Source: Nitrospirae bacterium GWF2_44_13
Lineage (GTDB): Bacteria > Nitrospirota > Thermodesulfovibrionia > Thermodesulfovibrionales > UBA1546
Length of the DNA stretch: 64,000 bases
Direction: 5' to 3'
Assembly: GCA_001805105.1 (NCBI GenBank)
Contig: MHEE01000015.1
Span: 62,001 to 126,000 of the forward strand
The position numbers were made by a program, and so were the translations under genes. Below the pieces are notes generated by a model. That model saw only the letters and a list, made by a program, of their open reading frames with translations, did no database searches and was not told the DNA's origin. Positions 33,160 to 41,411 of the stretch are shown one piece after another; within the stretch, counting starts at the first letter, position 1, and each line of letters begins with the position of its first letter.

Positions 33160-33690
33160 TTGTCTGATACCACCGAAGAATTCTTGGAGATAACTGACAG
33201 TCACGGCAAAACAATTAGAATTGCACCGAGATCTGAGGTGCACGGGAACCCCTCTCTAATCCATAGGGTTGTACATGTGCTTGTCTTCAACAAAAAAGGA
33301 GACCTTTTCCTCCAAAAGCGTTCAGAGACCAAGGATGTAGCGCCCGGCAAATGGGATACGTCAGTTGGAGGCCATGTCAATCCCGGAGAGAATCTGCTTG
33401 AGGCGGCAAAAAGGGAAATGGAAGAAGAACTCGGCATATCAGAATGCAGCCCTGAGTTCCTCTATTCGTACATTCACACAAACCCTTATGAAACAGAGCT
33501 TGCATATACATATTCATGTGTCTATGACGGCAAAATATCATTTAATAAAGAAGAGATTGACGAGGTTAGGCTTTGGAAAATCAACGAGATAAAAAATCAT
33601 CTCGGCAGGAATATATTCAGCGACAATTTTGAACATGAAATTTCTACTTATCTGCAATTCTCCCCGGGATGCTCGGGGCAGCATCCATAA
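33160..33690 (+). CDS. NUDIX hydrolase
   Basis: This 176-residue enzyme carries the NUDIX box GGHVNPGENLLEAAKREMEEELG (about 68-90) with all the metal-binding Glu residues. The N-terminal HRVVHVLVFNKKGDLFLQKRSETKDVAPGKWD resembles the isopentenyl-diphosphate isomerase/YfcD-like branch of the family. The start is a TTG with GGGAGG about 7 bases upstream. The last residues (SPGCSGQHP) come from a palindromic repeat and look foreign. The substrate is unknown. Confidence 0.88.
   Translation: MSDTTEEFLEITDSHGKTIRIAPRSEVHGNPSLIHRVVHVLVFNKKGDLFLQKRSETKDVAPGKWDTSVGGHVNPGENLLEAAKREMEEELGISECSPEFLYSYIHTNPYETELAYTYSCVYDGKISFNKEEIDEVRLWKINEIKNHLGRNIFSDNFEHEISTYLQFSPGCSGQHP
33664..33688. repeat. Palindrome coding the NUDIX C-terminus
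   Basis: GGATGCT and AGCATCC form a stem around CGGGGC. The palindrome is read as the last codons of the NUDIX gene. The core GCTCGGGGCAGC is also found at 33089-33100, before the gene. Confidence 0.5.
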
Positions 33691-33701
33691 TAGTAACAGT
33701 C

Positions 33702-34337
33702 TTATATGCCTCGCCTGTCGCTTCCGTAGATATATTTGTGCATCTGAAGATTCAGCCTTACATCAAGCCTGTCTTCAAGTATCCACTTAACAAGTGATTC
33801 AGGCAGAAGAATTCCAAAAGCCGGAGAAAAGAACACCTGACATTTAGATCCCAGATTATATTTATGCATCACATCTTTTGACCACTCATAGTCCTCTCTG
33901 TCGGTGATCACGAATTTTATCTCGTCAGTAGGTTTTATGTAATCAAGGTTAGAGAGGTCCATCTCCTCCCACATGCCGCTGCCTGGCGTTTTTATATCAA
34001 GAACAATAACCGCCCTGCTGTCAATATCCTTTATGCTCATAGTGCCGTTTGTCTCTATCAGGACTTTATATCCTTCGCCTATGAGGCGTTCTGTCAGCCG
34101 AAAGGTCTCTTCCTGAAGCAGAGGCTCTCCACCGGTGATTGTAACGAGGTGGACGCCTATCAGCTCAACTTCGCTTATGATTTCAGCTTCGGTAAGCTCC
34201 ATCCCCTCCTCATATGCGTATGCCGTATCACAATACAAACACCTGAGATTGCATCCCGTCAGTCTTATGAAAGTACACGGCATGCCTGCATATGATGATT
34301 CGCCCTGTATGCTTGTAAATATCTCGCAGATTTTCAT
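33702..34337 (-). CDS. queE: 7-carboxy-7-deazaguanine synthase
   Basis: This 211-residue radical SAM enzyme makes 7-carboxy-7-deazaguanine for queuosine and related modifications. Motifs: IFTSIQGESSYAGMPCTFIRL at the start, the SAM cluster C29-x3-C33-x2-C36 (CNLRCLYC), and the TITGGEPLLQ motif. The usual N-terminal 'EIFxSIQGEG' is ES here. It is divergent from the WaaF-GmhB gene and converges with the NUDIX gene. No other que genes are nearby. Confidence 0.94.
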   Translation of the reverse strand: MKICEIFTSIQGESSYAGMPCTFIRLTGCNLRCLYCDTAYAYEEGMELTEAEIISEVELIGVHLVTITGGEPLLQEETFRLTERLIGEGYKVLIETNGTMSIKDIDSRAVIVLDIKTPGSGMWEEMDLSNLDYIKPTDEIKFVITDREDYEWSKDVMHKYNLGSKCQVFFSPAFGILLPESLVKWILEDRLDVRLNLQMHKYIYGSDRRGI

Positions 34338-34437
34338 TGTATATTGTTTATTATTTCACAAAAACCACTCAAAACTCAATTCCTCACTTCTTCTTGCTTA
34401 AGTTTTTTTCAGGATTACTAAAATGTTAAACTAAACC

Positions 34438-35970
34438 ATGTTTGACAAAAACTGCAAAAACCTGCTGGTAAGAGGCGTCAACTGGATCGGAGACGCCGTA
34501 ATGACAATGCCGGCGCTCAGGGCGCTGAGAAAGGAATTGCCGGATACTAAGATATCCCTTCTCGTTAAACCATGGGTTGCGCCACTATTTGAAAACAACC
34601 CGTTCATAGACGACATTCTTCACTATGAAGATAAATACAGCAGCATAAGTGGTAAATTCAGGCTGTCTTCAGTTCTTAGAACAAAAAACTTTTGCAGTTC
34701 AATACTTTTTCAGAACGCGTTTGATGCCGCTTTAATCGCTTTTCTTTCAGGCATACCGCAGAGAATAGGTTATAACAGGGATTTGAGAGGCTTTCTTCTT
34801 ACGGATTCAATTCCTTTTAATAATGATGACAGAAAGATGCATCACATAGCATATTACCTGAACATTCTCCGGCAGGCAGGCATAAACGCTGAATTTTCTT
34901 TGCCTTATATCTATTTATCTCTCAACGAGAGACTCAGAGCAAGAGATGCCCTTAAGGGACTGAAAAGGCCTGTTGTCGGCGTCAACCCTGGAGCTTCCTA
35001 CGGCTCAACAAAGAGATGGCAGCCTGAAAAGTTTGCAGAGGTGACAAGAAAAATAATCTCGGAGCTCGGCGGAAGTGTCGTTATATTTGGAGGACAATCG
35101 GAAATTGAAATAGCAGAAGAAATCGTTCATGAATCCCAAATCTCAAATGTCAAATCTCAAATTCTAACCATGACAGGAAAAACAGACCTCAGAGAACTGT
35201 CAGCCCTTATATCCGAGTGCGACACGCTTCTTACAAACGACTCAGGGCCAATGCATATTGGTTATGCTGTCAGAACTCCCTTGGTAGCTATATTCGGTTC
35301 AACAGACCCTGAATTAACAGGCCCGGCGGGTATCGGAAACACAGTAATCAAAAAAAATACGGACTGCAGCCCCTGCTTTGAAAGAACATGCGGCAGGAAT
35401 AAGATGGACTGTATGGATGCTATAACAACTAACGAGGTTTTTGACGCCATAGAGCGTTCTATCCCAAAAAACAAGGCAGTTTTTTTTGACCGGGACGGCA
35501 CACTGTGTAAAGATGCAGAATATCTGAACAATTTTGACAATCTGGAAATATTCAAAGAAGTCTCAGCGTTAATCCATCTCAAGGACAAAGGCTATAAGCT
35601 AATCGGCATTAGCAACCAATCCGGTATTGCACGGGGCATAGTCAGCGAGAACTTCACAAGAGAGGTAAACAGAATTTTTATAGAGCAATACGGTTTTGAT
35701 GATTTTTATTACTGTCCTCACCACCCTGATGAGCATTGCCCATGCAGAAAACCAGAGCCTGAAATGCTTCTAAGGGCCAGGGCTAAGCATGGCATTGACC
35801 TTAAACAATCCTACGTAATCGGTGATAAAGAGATTGATATGCTGCTTGCAAAATCAGCGGGCGCAAAAGGCATTCTTGTCCTGACGGGACAGGGCGCTGA
35901 ATCAGCCAATGCGGATTATGTTGCAAAGGACCTGAATGAAGCAGTAAAATGGATTCTCGGCAATCCCTGA
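34438..35970 (+). CDS. Heptosyltransferase II-GmhB fusion
   Basis: A 510-residue fusion. Residues 1-340 are a GT9 heptosyltransferase (RGVNWIGDAVMTMPALRAL at the start; TNDSGPMHIGYAVRTPLVAIFGSTDP later). Residues about 345-510 are an HAD-superfamily D,D-heptose 1,7-bisphosphate phosphatase (GmhB): the catalytic DRD at 351-353 (AVFFDRDGTL), GISNQSGIARG, the zinc loop CPHHPDEHCPCRKPEP, and IGDKEIDM. The two activities are a donor-precursor step and a transfer step of the LPS inner core. A heptamer array lies at 35132-35166 in the first domain. Confidence 0.92.
   Translation: MFDKNCKNLLVRGVNWIGDAVMTMPALRALRKELPDTKISLLVKPWVAPLFENNPFIDDILHYEDKYSSISGKFRLSSVLRTKNFCSSILFQNAFDAALIAFLSGIPQRIGYNRDLRGFLLTDSIPFNNDDRKMHHIAYYLNILRQAGINAEFSLPYIYLSLNERLRARDALKGLKRPVVGVNPGASYGSTKRWQPEKFAEVTRKIISELGGSVVIFGGQSEIEIAEEIVHESQISNVKSQILTMTGKTDLRELSALISECDTLLTNDSGPMHIGYAVRTPLVAIFGSTDPELTGPAGIGNTVIKKNTDCSPCFERTCGRNKMDCMDAITTNEVFDAIERSIPKNKAVFFDRDGTLCKDAEYLNNFDNLEIFKEVSALIHLKDKGYKLIGISNQSGIARGIVSENFTREVNRIFIEQYGFDDFYYCPHHPDEHCPCRKPEPEMLLRARAKHGIDLKQSYVIGDKEIDMLLAKSAGAKGILVLTGQGAESANADYVAKDLNEAVKWILGNP
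35132..35166. repeat. Heptamer array inside the heptosyltransferase domain
   Basis: Five heptamers: AATCCCA, AATCTCA, AATGTCA, AATCTCA, AATTCTA. The array is translated in frame as SQISNVKSQIL, between the HES and the TMTGKTDL segment. In other heptosyltransferases this loop is short. The array unit differs from that of the other heptosyltransferase gene, but the position in the protein is comparable. Confidence 0.75.
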
Positions 35971-35987
35971 AAATTAAGGAGGTTTTT

Positions 35988-36791
35988 ATGATAAAGATAG
36001 CAGTCGCCGGAGCGGCAGGAAGAATGGGAAGCAGGATTACGGTTCTTTCAAAAGAGTATCCCGAACTGAAACTTGCAGGGGCCTTTGAAAAGAAGGGGCA
36101 TTCTGAAACAGGGAAGGATATAGGAACAATAACAGGCATAGGTGAAACAGGGGTGAAGCTCTCAGACAGCCTTGGAAGCATCATTGACAATGCAGATGTA
36201 ATAATTGATTTTACATCTCCTGCCTCTACAATGGAGAATATCAGGCTTGCATCAACAAAAGGAAAGGCAATGGTCATAGGCACAACAGGACTGTCAAAAG
36301 ATGAGATAAAGGAAATTAAAATCCTGTCAAAAAAAATTCCGTGCGTAGTGGCATCCAATATGAGCACAGGCGTTAATCTACTTTTAAAAATATTGCACGA
36401 TGTGGCAAGGGTCTTGGGCGATGAATATGACATAGAGATTGTTGAGTCGCATCACAGGTTAAAGAAAGACGCTCCGAGCGGAACCGCTTTAAAGATGGCG
36501 CAGGTTATTGCTGATGCGGTAAACAGAAACCTTGATGAAGTGGCGGTTTACTCACGGAAGGGTATCATAGGCGAAAGAACGAAGAAGGAGATTGGCATAC
36601 AGACAATACGCGCAGGCGACATTGTAGGAGAGCACACTGTCATGTTCGGAGGGCTCGGAGAGAGAATAGAGATAACGCACAAGGCCTCAAGCAGAGATAC
36701 ATTTGCGCGGGGCGCACTAAAGGCTGCAAGCTGGGTCTCAGGAAAACAGGCAGGGCTCTACGACATGCAGGATGTGCTGGGACTAAAATAA
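35988..36791 (+). CDS. dapB: 4-hydroxy-tetrahydrodipicolinate reductase
   Basis: This 267-residue enzyme reduces HTPA in the diaminopimelate/lysine pathway. The nucleotide-binding motif VAGAAGRMG (6-14), the TGLSKDEI segment and the catalytic ESHHRLKKDAPSGTA (His-His and Lys) are clear. The C-terminal SRDTFARGALKAASWV matches the family. The start at 35988 is chosen for GGAGG at 5 bases; an upstream Met at 35949 overlaps the previous gene. It follows the WaaF-GmhB gene by 17 bases. Confidence 0.97.
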   Translation: MIKIAVAGAAGRMGSRITVLSKEYPELKLAGAFEKKGHSETGKDIGTITGIGETGVKLSDSLGSIIDNADVIIDFTSPASTMENIRLASTKGKAMVIGTTGLSKDEIKEIKILSKKIPCVVASNMSTGVNLLLKILHDVARVLGDEYDIEIVESHHRLKKDAPSGTALKMAQVIADAVNRNLDEVAVYSRKGIIGERTKKEIGIQTIRAGDIVGEHTVMFGGLGERIEITHKASSRDTFARGALKAASWVSGKQAGLYDMQDVLGLK

Positions 36792-36821
36792 TGCCACACC
36801 CTGTCTCCTTGGTATAATTAC

Positions 36822-37610
36822 ATGAAAGCCGGTTTTTATCAGTTTGCTCCAAGATTTGGAGATATGAAATATAATCTCCAAAAGGTTATTGATGCTGCCG
36901 CACCCGTAGAGACAGACCTGTTGGTTCTTCCTGAACTATTTAACACAGGCTATCAGTTCACCTCAAAAGAAGAGGCAAAATCACTTTCTGAAAAAATCCC
37001 GTCGGGCGACACCGCAAACACACTCATCAAACTGTCAGCAAAGAAAAAGGTTTATATCGCGGCAGGTATCGCTGAGTACAGCGAAGGAAAGATATATAAT
37101 TCAGCCGTGCTTACGGGTCCGGACGGATTAATCGGCGTTTACAGAAAAATACATCTTTTCTATGAAGAAAAACTCTGGTTTTCTCCGGGCGATACCGGAT
37201 TTAAAGTATGGCAAACACCCCTCGGAAATATCGGGATAATGATATGCTTTGACTGGTTCTTCCCTGAATCCGCGCGGACACTTGCATTTAGAGGCGCTGA
37301 TGTCATCGCCCATCCTTCGAATCTCATCCTTCCGCACTGCCCTGATGCCATGGTGACAAGATGCATTGAAAACAAGGTGTTCACCGTGACTGCAAACAGA
37401 ACCGGCAGCGAACAAAGAGGAGACAAAGAAAAGCTCATGTTTATAGGCAAGAGCCAGATTACTTCACCCAAGGGGGAAATACTCTACAGGGCGTCGGGAG
37501 ACAGAGAAGAACTTACTGTCATTGAGATAGCAGTTGAGAAGGCAAGAGACAAAAATCTTAATTCCATGAACAACCTGTTTAGCGACAGAAAAAAAGAATT
37601 TTATGAATAA
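36822..37610 (+). CDS. Nitrilase-superfamily carbon-nitrogen hydrolase
   Basis: This 262-residue amidohydrolase has the catalytic triad E38 (VLPELFNTGY), K109 (YRKIHLF) and C142 (MICFDWFFPE). The RGADVIAHPSNLILP motif is typical of omega-amidase/YafV-like and N-carbamoyl-type enzymes. The substrate is uncertain. It is followed by a glycosyltransferase gene that overlaps its end by 8 bp, so it belongs to the same operon. Confidence 0.86.
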   Translation: MKAGFYQFAPRFGDMKYNLQKVIDAAAPVETDLLVLPELFNTGYQFTSKEEAKSLSEKIPSGDTANTLIKLSAKKKVYIAAGIAEYSEGKIYNSAVLTGPDGLIGVYRKIHLFYEEKLWFSPGDTGFKVWQTPLGNIGIMICFDWFFPESARTLAFRGADVIAHPSNLILPHCPDAMVTRCIENKVFTVTANRTGSEQRGDKEKLMFIGKSQITSPKGEILYRASGDREELTVIEIAVEKARDKNLNSMNNLFSDRKKEFYE

Positions 37611-38586
37611 GCGCGTCTCTGTTATTATCCCTAACTATAATGGAAGTTCTACCATCGGCAGATGCCTTGAAGCTGCATTCTCTTCAGAATATGACAACTT
37701 TGAAGTTATAGTCGCGGATGACTGCTCAACAGATAATTCAGCAGAGATAATAAAAAAATTTTCGTGCAAACTTATTTCCTTGGATAAACACTCAGGTGCA
37801 TCAAAGGCAAGGAATATAGGCGCAAAGAACAGCAGCGGCCAGATTCTCTTTTTTATTGATGCAGACTGCCTTCTCCAGAAATATACTCTTACCTCGGTCA
37901 ATAAAGCCTTTCTTGCAAGTGAAGATGCAATCATCGGCGGAACCTATACAGTTATTCCTTACGACAAAGATTTCTTCAGCACATTCCAGTCCATATTCAT
38001 AAACCACTCTGAAACAAAAAGAGAGCCGCCTGATTATATACCGACACATGCAATGGTTATCAGCAGAGATATCTTTATGAAAAGCGGAGGATTTCAGGAA
38101 AACTTCCTGCCCATACTTGAAGATGTTGAATTCAGCCACAGGCTCAGGAAGATGGGCTACAAACTCACAATGAACTCTGAAATACTTGTCTGGCATATAT
38201 TCAATTTTACGCTGATAAAATCATTAAAAAACGCGCTCAGAAAGTCTCTATACTGGACTATCTACTCGCTTAAAAATAAAGATTTACTGGCAGATTCAGG
38301 CACAGCATCTTACGAGCTAAAGATTAATGTTGCAACTCTTTTTTTGAGCGCATTGCTGGCAATGCTTTTTTTTTATTTTAAGAATACGGCCTTTCTTATC
38401 TCTATTCTTCTTATATGTGCAGTAAACTTGAATGCAAGCAAAGGGTTGATAAAGGCATTTTACAAAGCGAAAGGTTTGTCATTTGTCATTTCTGCAACGC
38501 TTTATTACACGCTGATATACCCTCTTCCCTTAGGCGCAGGAGCATTTTTAGGAATTCTGAAATATATCCTGAACACTAAGAGATAA
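37603..38586 (+). CDS. Family 2 glycosyltransferase
   Basis: This 327-residue GT2 enzyme has an N-terminal GT-A domain: SVIIPNYNGSSTIGRCLEAAF, VIVADDCSTDNSAEI and FFIDADCLL (the DxD motif is DAD near residue 84). Two or three hydrophobic helices follow at the C-terminus (ATLFLSALLAMLFFYF, then LSFVISATLYYTLIYPLPLGAG), which anchor it in the membrane. It probably builds a surface glycan or glycolipid. It overlaps the nitrilase gene, and a radical SAM gene follows. Confidence 0.85.
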   Translation: MNKRVSVIIPNYNGSSTIGRCLEAAFSSEYDNFEVIVADDCSTDNSAEIIKKFSCKLISLDKHSGASKARNIGAKNSSGQILFFIDADCLLQKYTLTSVNKAFLASEDAIIGGTYTVIPYDKDFFSTFQSIFINHSETKREPPDYIPTHAMVISRDIFMKSGGFQENFLPILEDVEFSHRLRKMGYKLTMNSEILVWHIFNFTLIKSLKNALRKSLYWTIYSLKNKDLLADSGTASYELKINVATLFLSALLAMLFFYFKNTAFLISILLICAVNLNASKGLIKAFYKAKGLSFVISATLYYTLIYPLPLGAGAFLGILKYILNTKR

Positions 38587-38591
38587 GCACA

Positions 38592-39668
38592 ATGTATACA
38601 TCTTTTAGGCATATTAATTCCATATTCTTAAAGACACGGCCCATCCATCTTACCTTCTTTGTCACGAGAAAATGCAATTCAAGATGCCCGTTCTGTTTTT
38701 ATCTTAAAAGCTCAGAAAGCAAAGTTTCCGCAGAGGAATTGTCTCTGGATGAAATTCAGAAGATTTCTAAATCTCTTGGCAGCCTGCTCTGGCTCGCATT
38801 TTCAGGGGGCGAGATATATCTTAGAGACGACCTTGCCGAGATAAGCAAAGTTTTCTACAAAAATAATAGGCCTGCAATAATGCTTTACCCAACAAACGGA
38901 CTTCTTCCTGAATTAATCAGAGACAGGACAGAAGAAATACTCAGGCACTGCAAGAAGAGCGTGATAGCTGTAAAGCTTTCAATTGACGGCTTGAATGAGG
39001 CTCATGACAAACTCCGCAATACCCCTCACAGCTTTGATAAAACCATGGAAACTTACTCCCTGCTTGAAAAACTCCTTGAGAAATATCCGAACTTTGAACT
39101 CGGCGTTAATACCGTTTTCTGCTCTGAAAATCAGGATTCGATGGACGGGATAATAGATTTCGTGAGCGGGCTGAAAAACATAAAAACGCATACCATTTCC
39201 CTTATACGCGGCAGCCTTGAAGATGAAAGCTACAAAAAAATAGATTACAAAAAGTATCTCCATGCAATAAAAAGGCTGGAGGAAAATCTTAAGAATAAAA
39301 CTTCAGCTACATACCGCTTCAGAGGCGCGCGCATAAAAGCCGCTCAGGATATTCTCCAGCGCAACTTGATACACCGCACTTTGCTTGAGCAAAAAAGACT
39401 GAACCAGTGCTATGCAGGCAGGCTGAACCTTGTCCTTACAGAAAGCGGAGATGTGTATCCATGCGAAATTCTTACAGAGAATCTGGGGAATGTGCGGGAT
39501 TACAGATATGACATTAAAAAAATCCTGCGCTCAGAAAAAGCAAGGAAAGTTCTCACGGCAATTCAGGACAAAAAATGTTTCTGCACGCACGAATGCTACT
39601 TCATGACAAATATCCTTTTCAATCCAAGGCTCTATCCCAAACTGGCGAAGGAATATATACAACTGTAG
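38592..39668 (+). CDS. SPASM radical SAM protein
   Basis: This 358-residue protein has the SAM cluster motif C28-x3-C32-x2-C35 (CNSRCPFC), the AFSGGEIYLRDDL segment and SIDGLNEAHDKLRN. The C-terminal part has a SPASM-like cysteine set (CYAGRLNLVLTESGDVYPCEIL and CFCTHECYF), which binds auxiliary clusters. Family members modify peptides or carbohydrates. It lies 5 bases after the glycosyltransferase gene; a role in surface glycan or lipid synthesis is possible. Confidence 0.84.
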   Translation: MYTSFRHINSIFLKTRPIHLTFFVTRKCNSRCPFCFYLKSSESKVSAEELSLDEIQKISKSLGSLLWLAFSGGEIYLRDDLAEISKVFYKNNRPAIMLYPTNGLLPELIRDRTEEILRHCKKSVIAVKLSIDGLNEAHDKLRNTPHSFDKTMETYSLLEKLLEKYPNFELGVNTVFCSENQDSMDGIIDFVSGLKNIKTHTISLIRGSLEDESYKKIDYKKYLHAIKRLEENLKNKTSATYRFRGARIKAAQDILQRNLIHRTLLEQKRLNQCYAGRLNLVLTESGDVYPCEILTENLGNVRDYRYDIKKILRSEKARKVLTAIQDKKCFCTHECYFMTNILFNPRLYPKLAKEYIQL

Positions 39669-39869
39669 GCTTTGATATGCAGGAGGCTACGGCTGAATTA
39701 AGGCAAGATTCACGGGTCTGTCAGAATAGGGGCTGAAGACTTCATGAAATGGAGCGGATAGCCCCGCATAAGAACTTGTGAGAGCTTAATATGTAGTGCT
39801 AACGCCGCACTTTTACAAAGGTAGTTTAATATTGCCGAAGGACAGCCACAGCCTCGTGTAAAGCGGTGT
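39669..39869. other. 200-base intergenic region with hairpins
   Basis: No gene seen. GGGGCT and AGCCCC (39729-39765) enclose a second hairpin (GAAGACTTC). A small stem GTGCTAACGCCGCAC lies at 39797-39811. The region could hold a structured RNA, but it fits none of the RNA families I can recall (RNase P, 6S, SRP, cobalamin or group II). It lies between convergent genes. Confidence 0.4.
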
Positions 39870-40874
39870 TTATTTTTCTTTTACGACAACATCAGACAGA
39901 TAAAGCAGTAGTTCCTTTATCCCTTTGCCTGTTGCCGCTGACACAGGGAAAAACTCAATATTTTTTGACTTACAGTATTTTGAGAGCTTTCTGAGCCTCT
40001 TCTTTTCTATGGCAATGTCTGTTTTTGTTCCTACAACTGCCTGGGGCTTCTCTAAGAGTTTTGCACTGAAAAGCTCAAGTTCTTTGTTTATCTTTTTTAA
40101 GTCTTCCACAGGGTCGGTTTCAGGCATATCAGAGGCATCAACAAGGTGAAGCAGCATTGAGGTGCGCTCTACGTGCCTTAAAAACTGAAACCCTAATCCT
40201 GCGCCCTTGTGCGCTCCTTCTATAAGTCCTGGAATGTCTGCGACAACAAAACTCCTGAAATCTTTGAGTTTCACAACTCCGAGATTCGGCGTAAGGGTCG
40301 TGAACGGATAATCCGCAATCTTCGGCCTTGCGGATGATATAACGGATATCAATGTTGATTTGCCTGCGTTGGGAAGCCCTATCAAGCCGACATCAGCAAG
40401 GAGTTTTAACTCAATAACAAGATTTTTTTCTTCGCCTTCTTCTCCGGGCTGTGCGAATTTGGGCGCCTGCCTCGTCGGAGTTGCAAAGTGAGCATTTCCC
40501 TGACCGCCCCTGCCCGCTTTTGCTATTACGATTTCTACGCCTTCGCCGTCAAGGTCTGCGAGCACTTCTTCTGTATCCGCGTCTTTTATAACAGTGCCGA
40601 CAGGCACGGGAATAATCCTGTCCTCGCCGTCTTTGCCGTGCATCTTTTTGCCCATGCCGTGCTGGCCTCTTTTTGCTCTATATTCTCTCTGATATCTGAG
40701 GTCAAGGAGAGTATTCAGTTCCCTACTTGCTCTGAAGATGATATGCCCTCCCCTTCCGCCGTCTCCGCCGCTCGGGCCTCCTTTCGGGACATACTTCTCC
40801 CTTCTGAATGCAACGCATCCCCTTCCGCCGTCTCCGGCCTTAACATATATTTTCGTATAATCAACAAATTGCAT
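39870..40874 (-). CDS. obgE: GTPase ObgE
   Basis: This 334-residue essential GTPase acts in large-subunit ribosome assembly and stress signalling. The glycine-rich Obg domain is at 1-155 (VDYTKIYVKAGDGGRGCVAFRREKYVPKGGPSGGDGG) and the G domain follows with GLPNAGKST, DIPGLIEGA and TKTDI. There is no C-terminal OCT domain, as in many proteins of this class. Upstream of its start lie the promoter region and the GrlR-like gene, divergent. Confidence 0.96.
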   Translation of the reverse strand: MQFVDYTKIYVKAGDGGRGCVAFRREKYVPKGGPSGGDGGRGGHIIFRASRELNTLLDLRYQREYRAKRGQHGMGKKMHGKDGEDRIIPVPVGTVIKDADTEEVLADLDGEGVEIVIAKAGRGGQGNAHFATPTRQAPKFAQPGEEGEEKNLVIELKLLADVGLIGLPNAGKSTLISVISSARPKIADYPFTTLTPNLGVVKLKDFRSFVVADIPGLIEGAHKGAGLGFQFLRHVERTSMLLHLVDASDMPETDPVEDLKKINKELELFSAKLLEKPQAVVGTKTDIAIEKKRLRKLSKYCKSKNIEFFPVSAATGKGIKELLLYLSDVVVKEK

Positions 40875-40979
40875 AGTAATATCGTAACATTTTCTTTATT
40901 TCGATTGTCATTCTGAGTTCTGCGGCTAAAAGCATCAGCCTTATCAGGCGATTTTTCTTTGATTTTCATATAAAAAATC

Positions 40980-41009
40980 TTGACAGCTTGTAATCCCACC
41001 CAATATAAT
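40980..41009 (+). promoter_or_regulatory. Consensus promoter of the GrlR-like/SAS pair
   Basis: TTGACA (40980-40985) and TATAAT (41004-41009) are perfect sigma-70 hexamers, spaced by 18 bases. This is stronger than the other promoters found in this window. It lies 70 bases before the GrlR-like start codon; no clear operator repeat is seen in the leader. Confidence 0.8.
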
Positions 41010-41079
41010 TCAACAAATCATATAATACGCTTAAGATATGATGGCGCGCATCACAAAATGACAGGTGGGAGTTAGAAAA

Positions 41080-41409
41080 ATGTTTAATGGTTTATGGACG
41101 GTTGATTTTATCTCAACAATTAACCGCTATGGGAAAGGTGTTTTAGTGCTAAGCGACGGACGCTTACTTGGTGGTGATCATGGTTTTTATTATTCTGGAA
41201 CTTATATTGTTAAGGGCAACAATATCCAAGCAACAATAAGTGTCATACAATATGACGAAAATATCGTCTCTGTTTTTGGAAATATAACCCACTTTCAATT
41301 AACGATAGATGGCGAAATAAATGAGTATCAATTTTCTGCGGTTGGAACAATTGCCAATAATCCCCAAGTAAAAATTAAAGTCGTTGGAACCAAGAGAGAA
41401 GATTTATAA
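41080..41409 (+). CDS. GrlR-like domain protein
   Basis: This 109-residue protein has the signature of the GrlR family (named after the negative regulator of the enteropathogenic T3SS): FNGLWTVDFISTINRYGKGVLVLSDGRLLGGDHGFYYSGTY, with the GGDxxFYYSGTY motif. GrlR-like proteins are small lipocalin-type beta barrels that bind a partner protein. The start at 41080 has GGGAG at 8 bases; an upstream GTG at 41065 is possible. The gene is AT-rich compared with its neighbours. The next gene starts 2 bases after its stop, so it may serve as regulator or antidote of the alarmone synthetase. Confidence 0.75.
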   Translation: MFNGLWTVDFISTINRYGKGVLVLSDGRLLGGDHGFYYSGTYIVKGNNIQATISVIQYDENIVSVFGNITHFQLTIDGEINEYQFSAVGTIANNPQVKIKVVGTKREDL

Positions 41410-41411
41410 CC

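Noticed and set aside
39669-39869. Group II intron or IS200/IS605 right end
   Set aside because: No domain V, no tnpA or tnpB fragment; only generic hairpins are visible.
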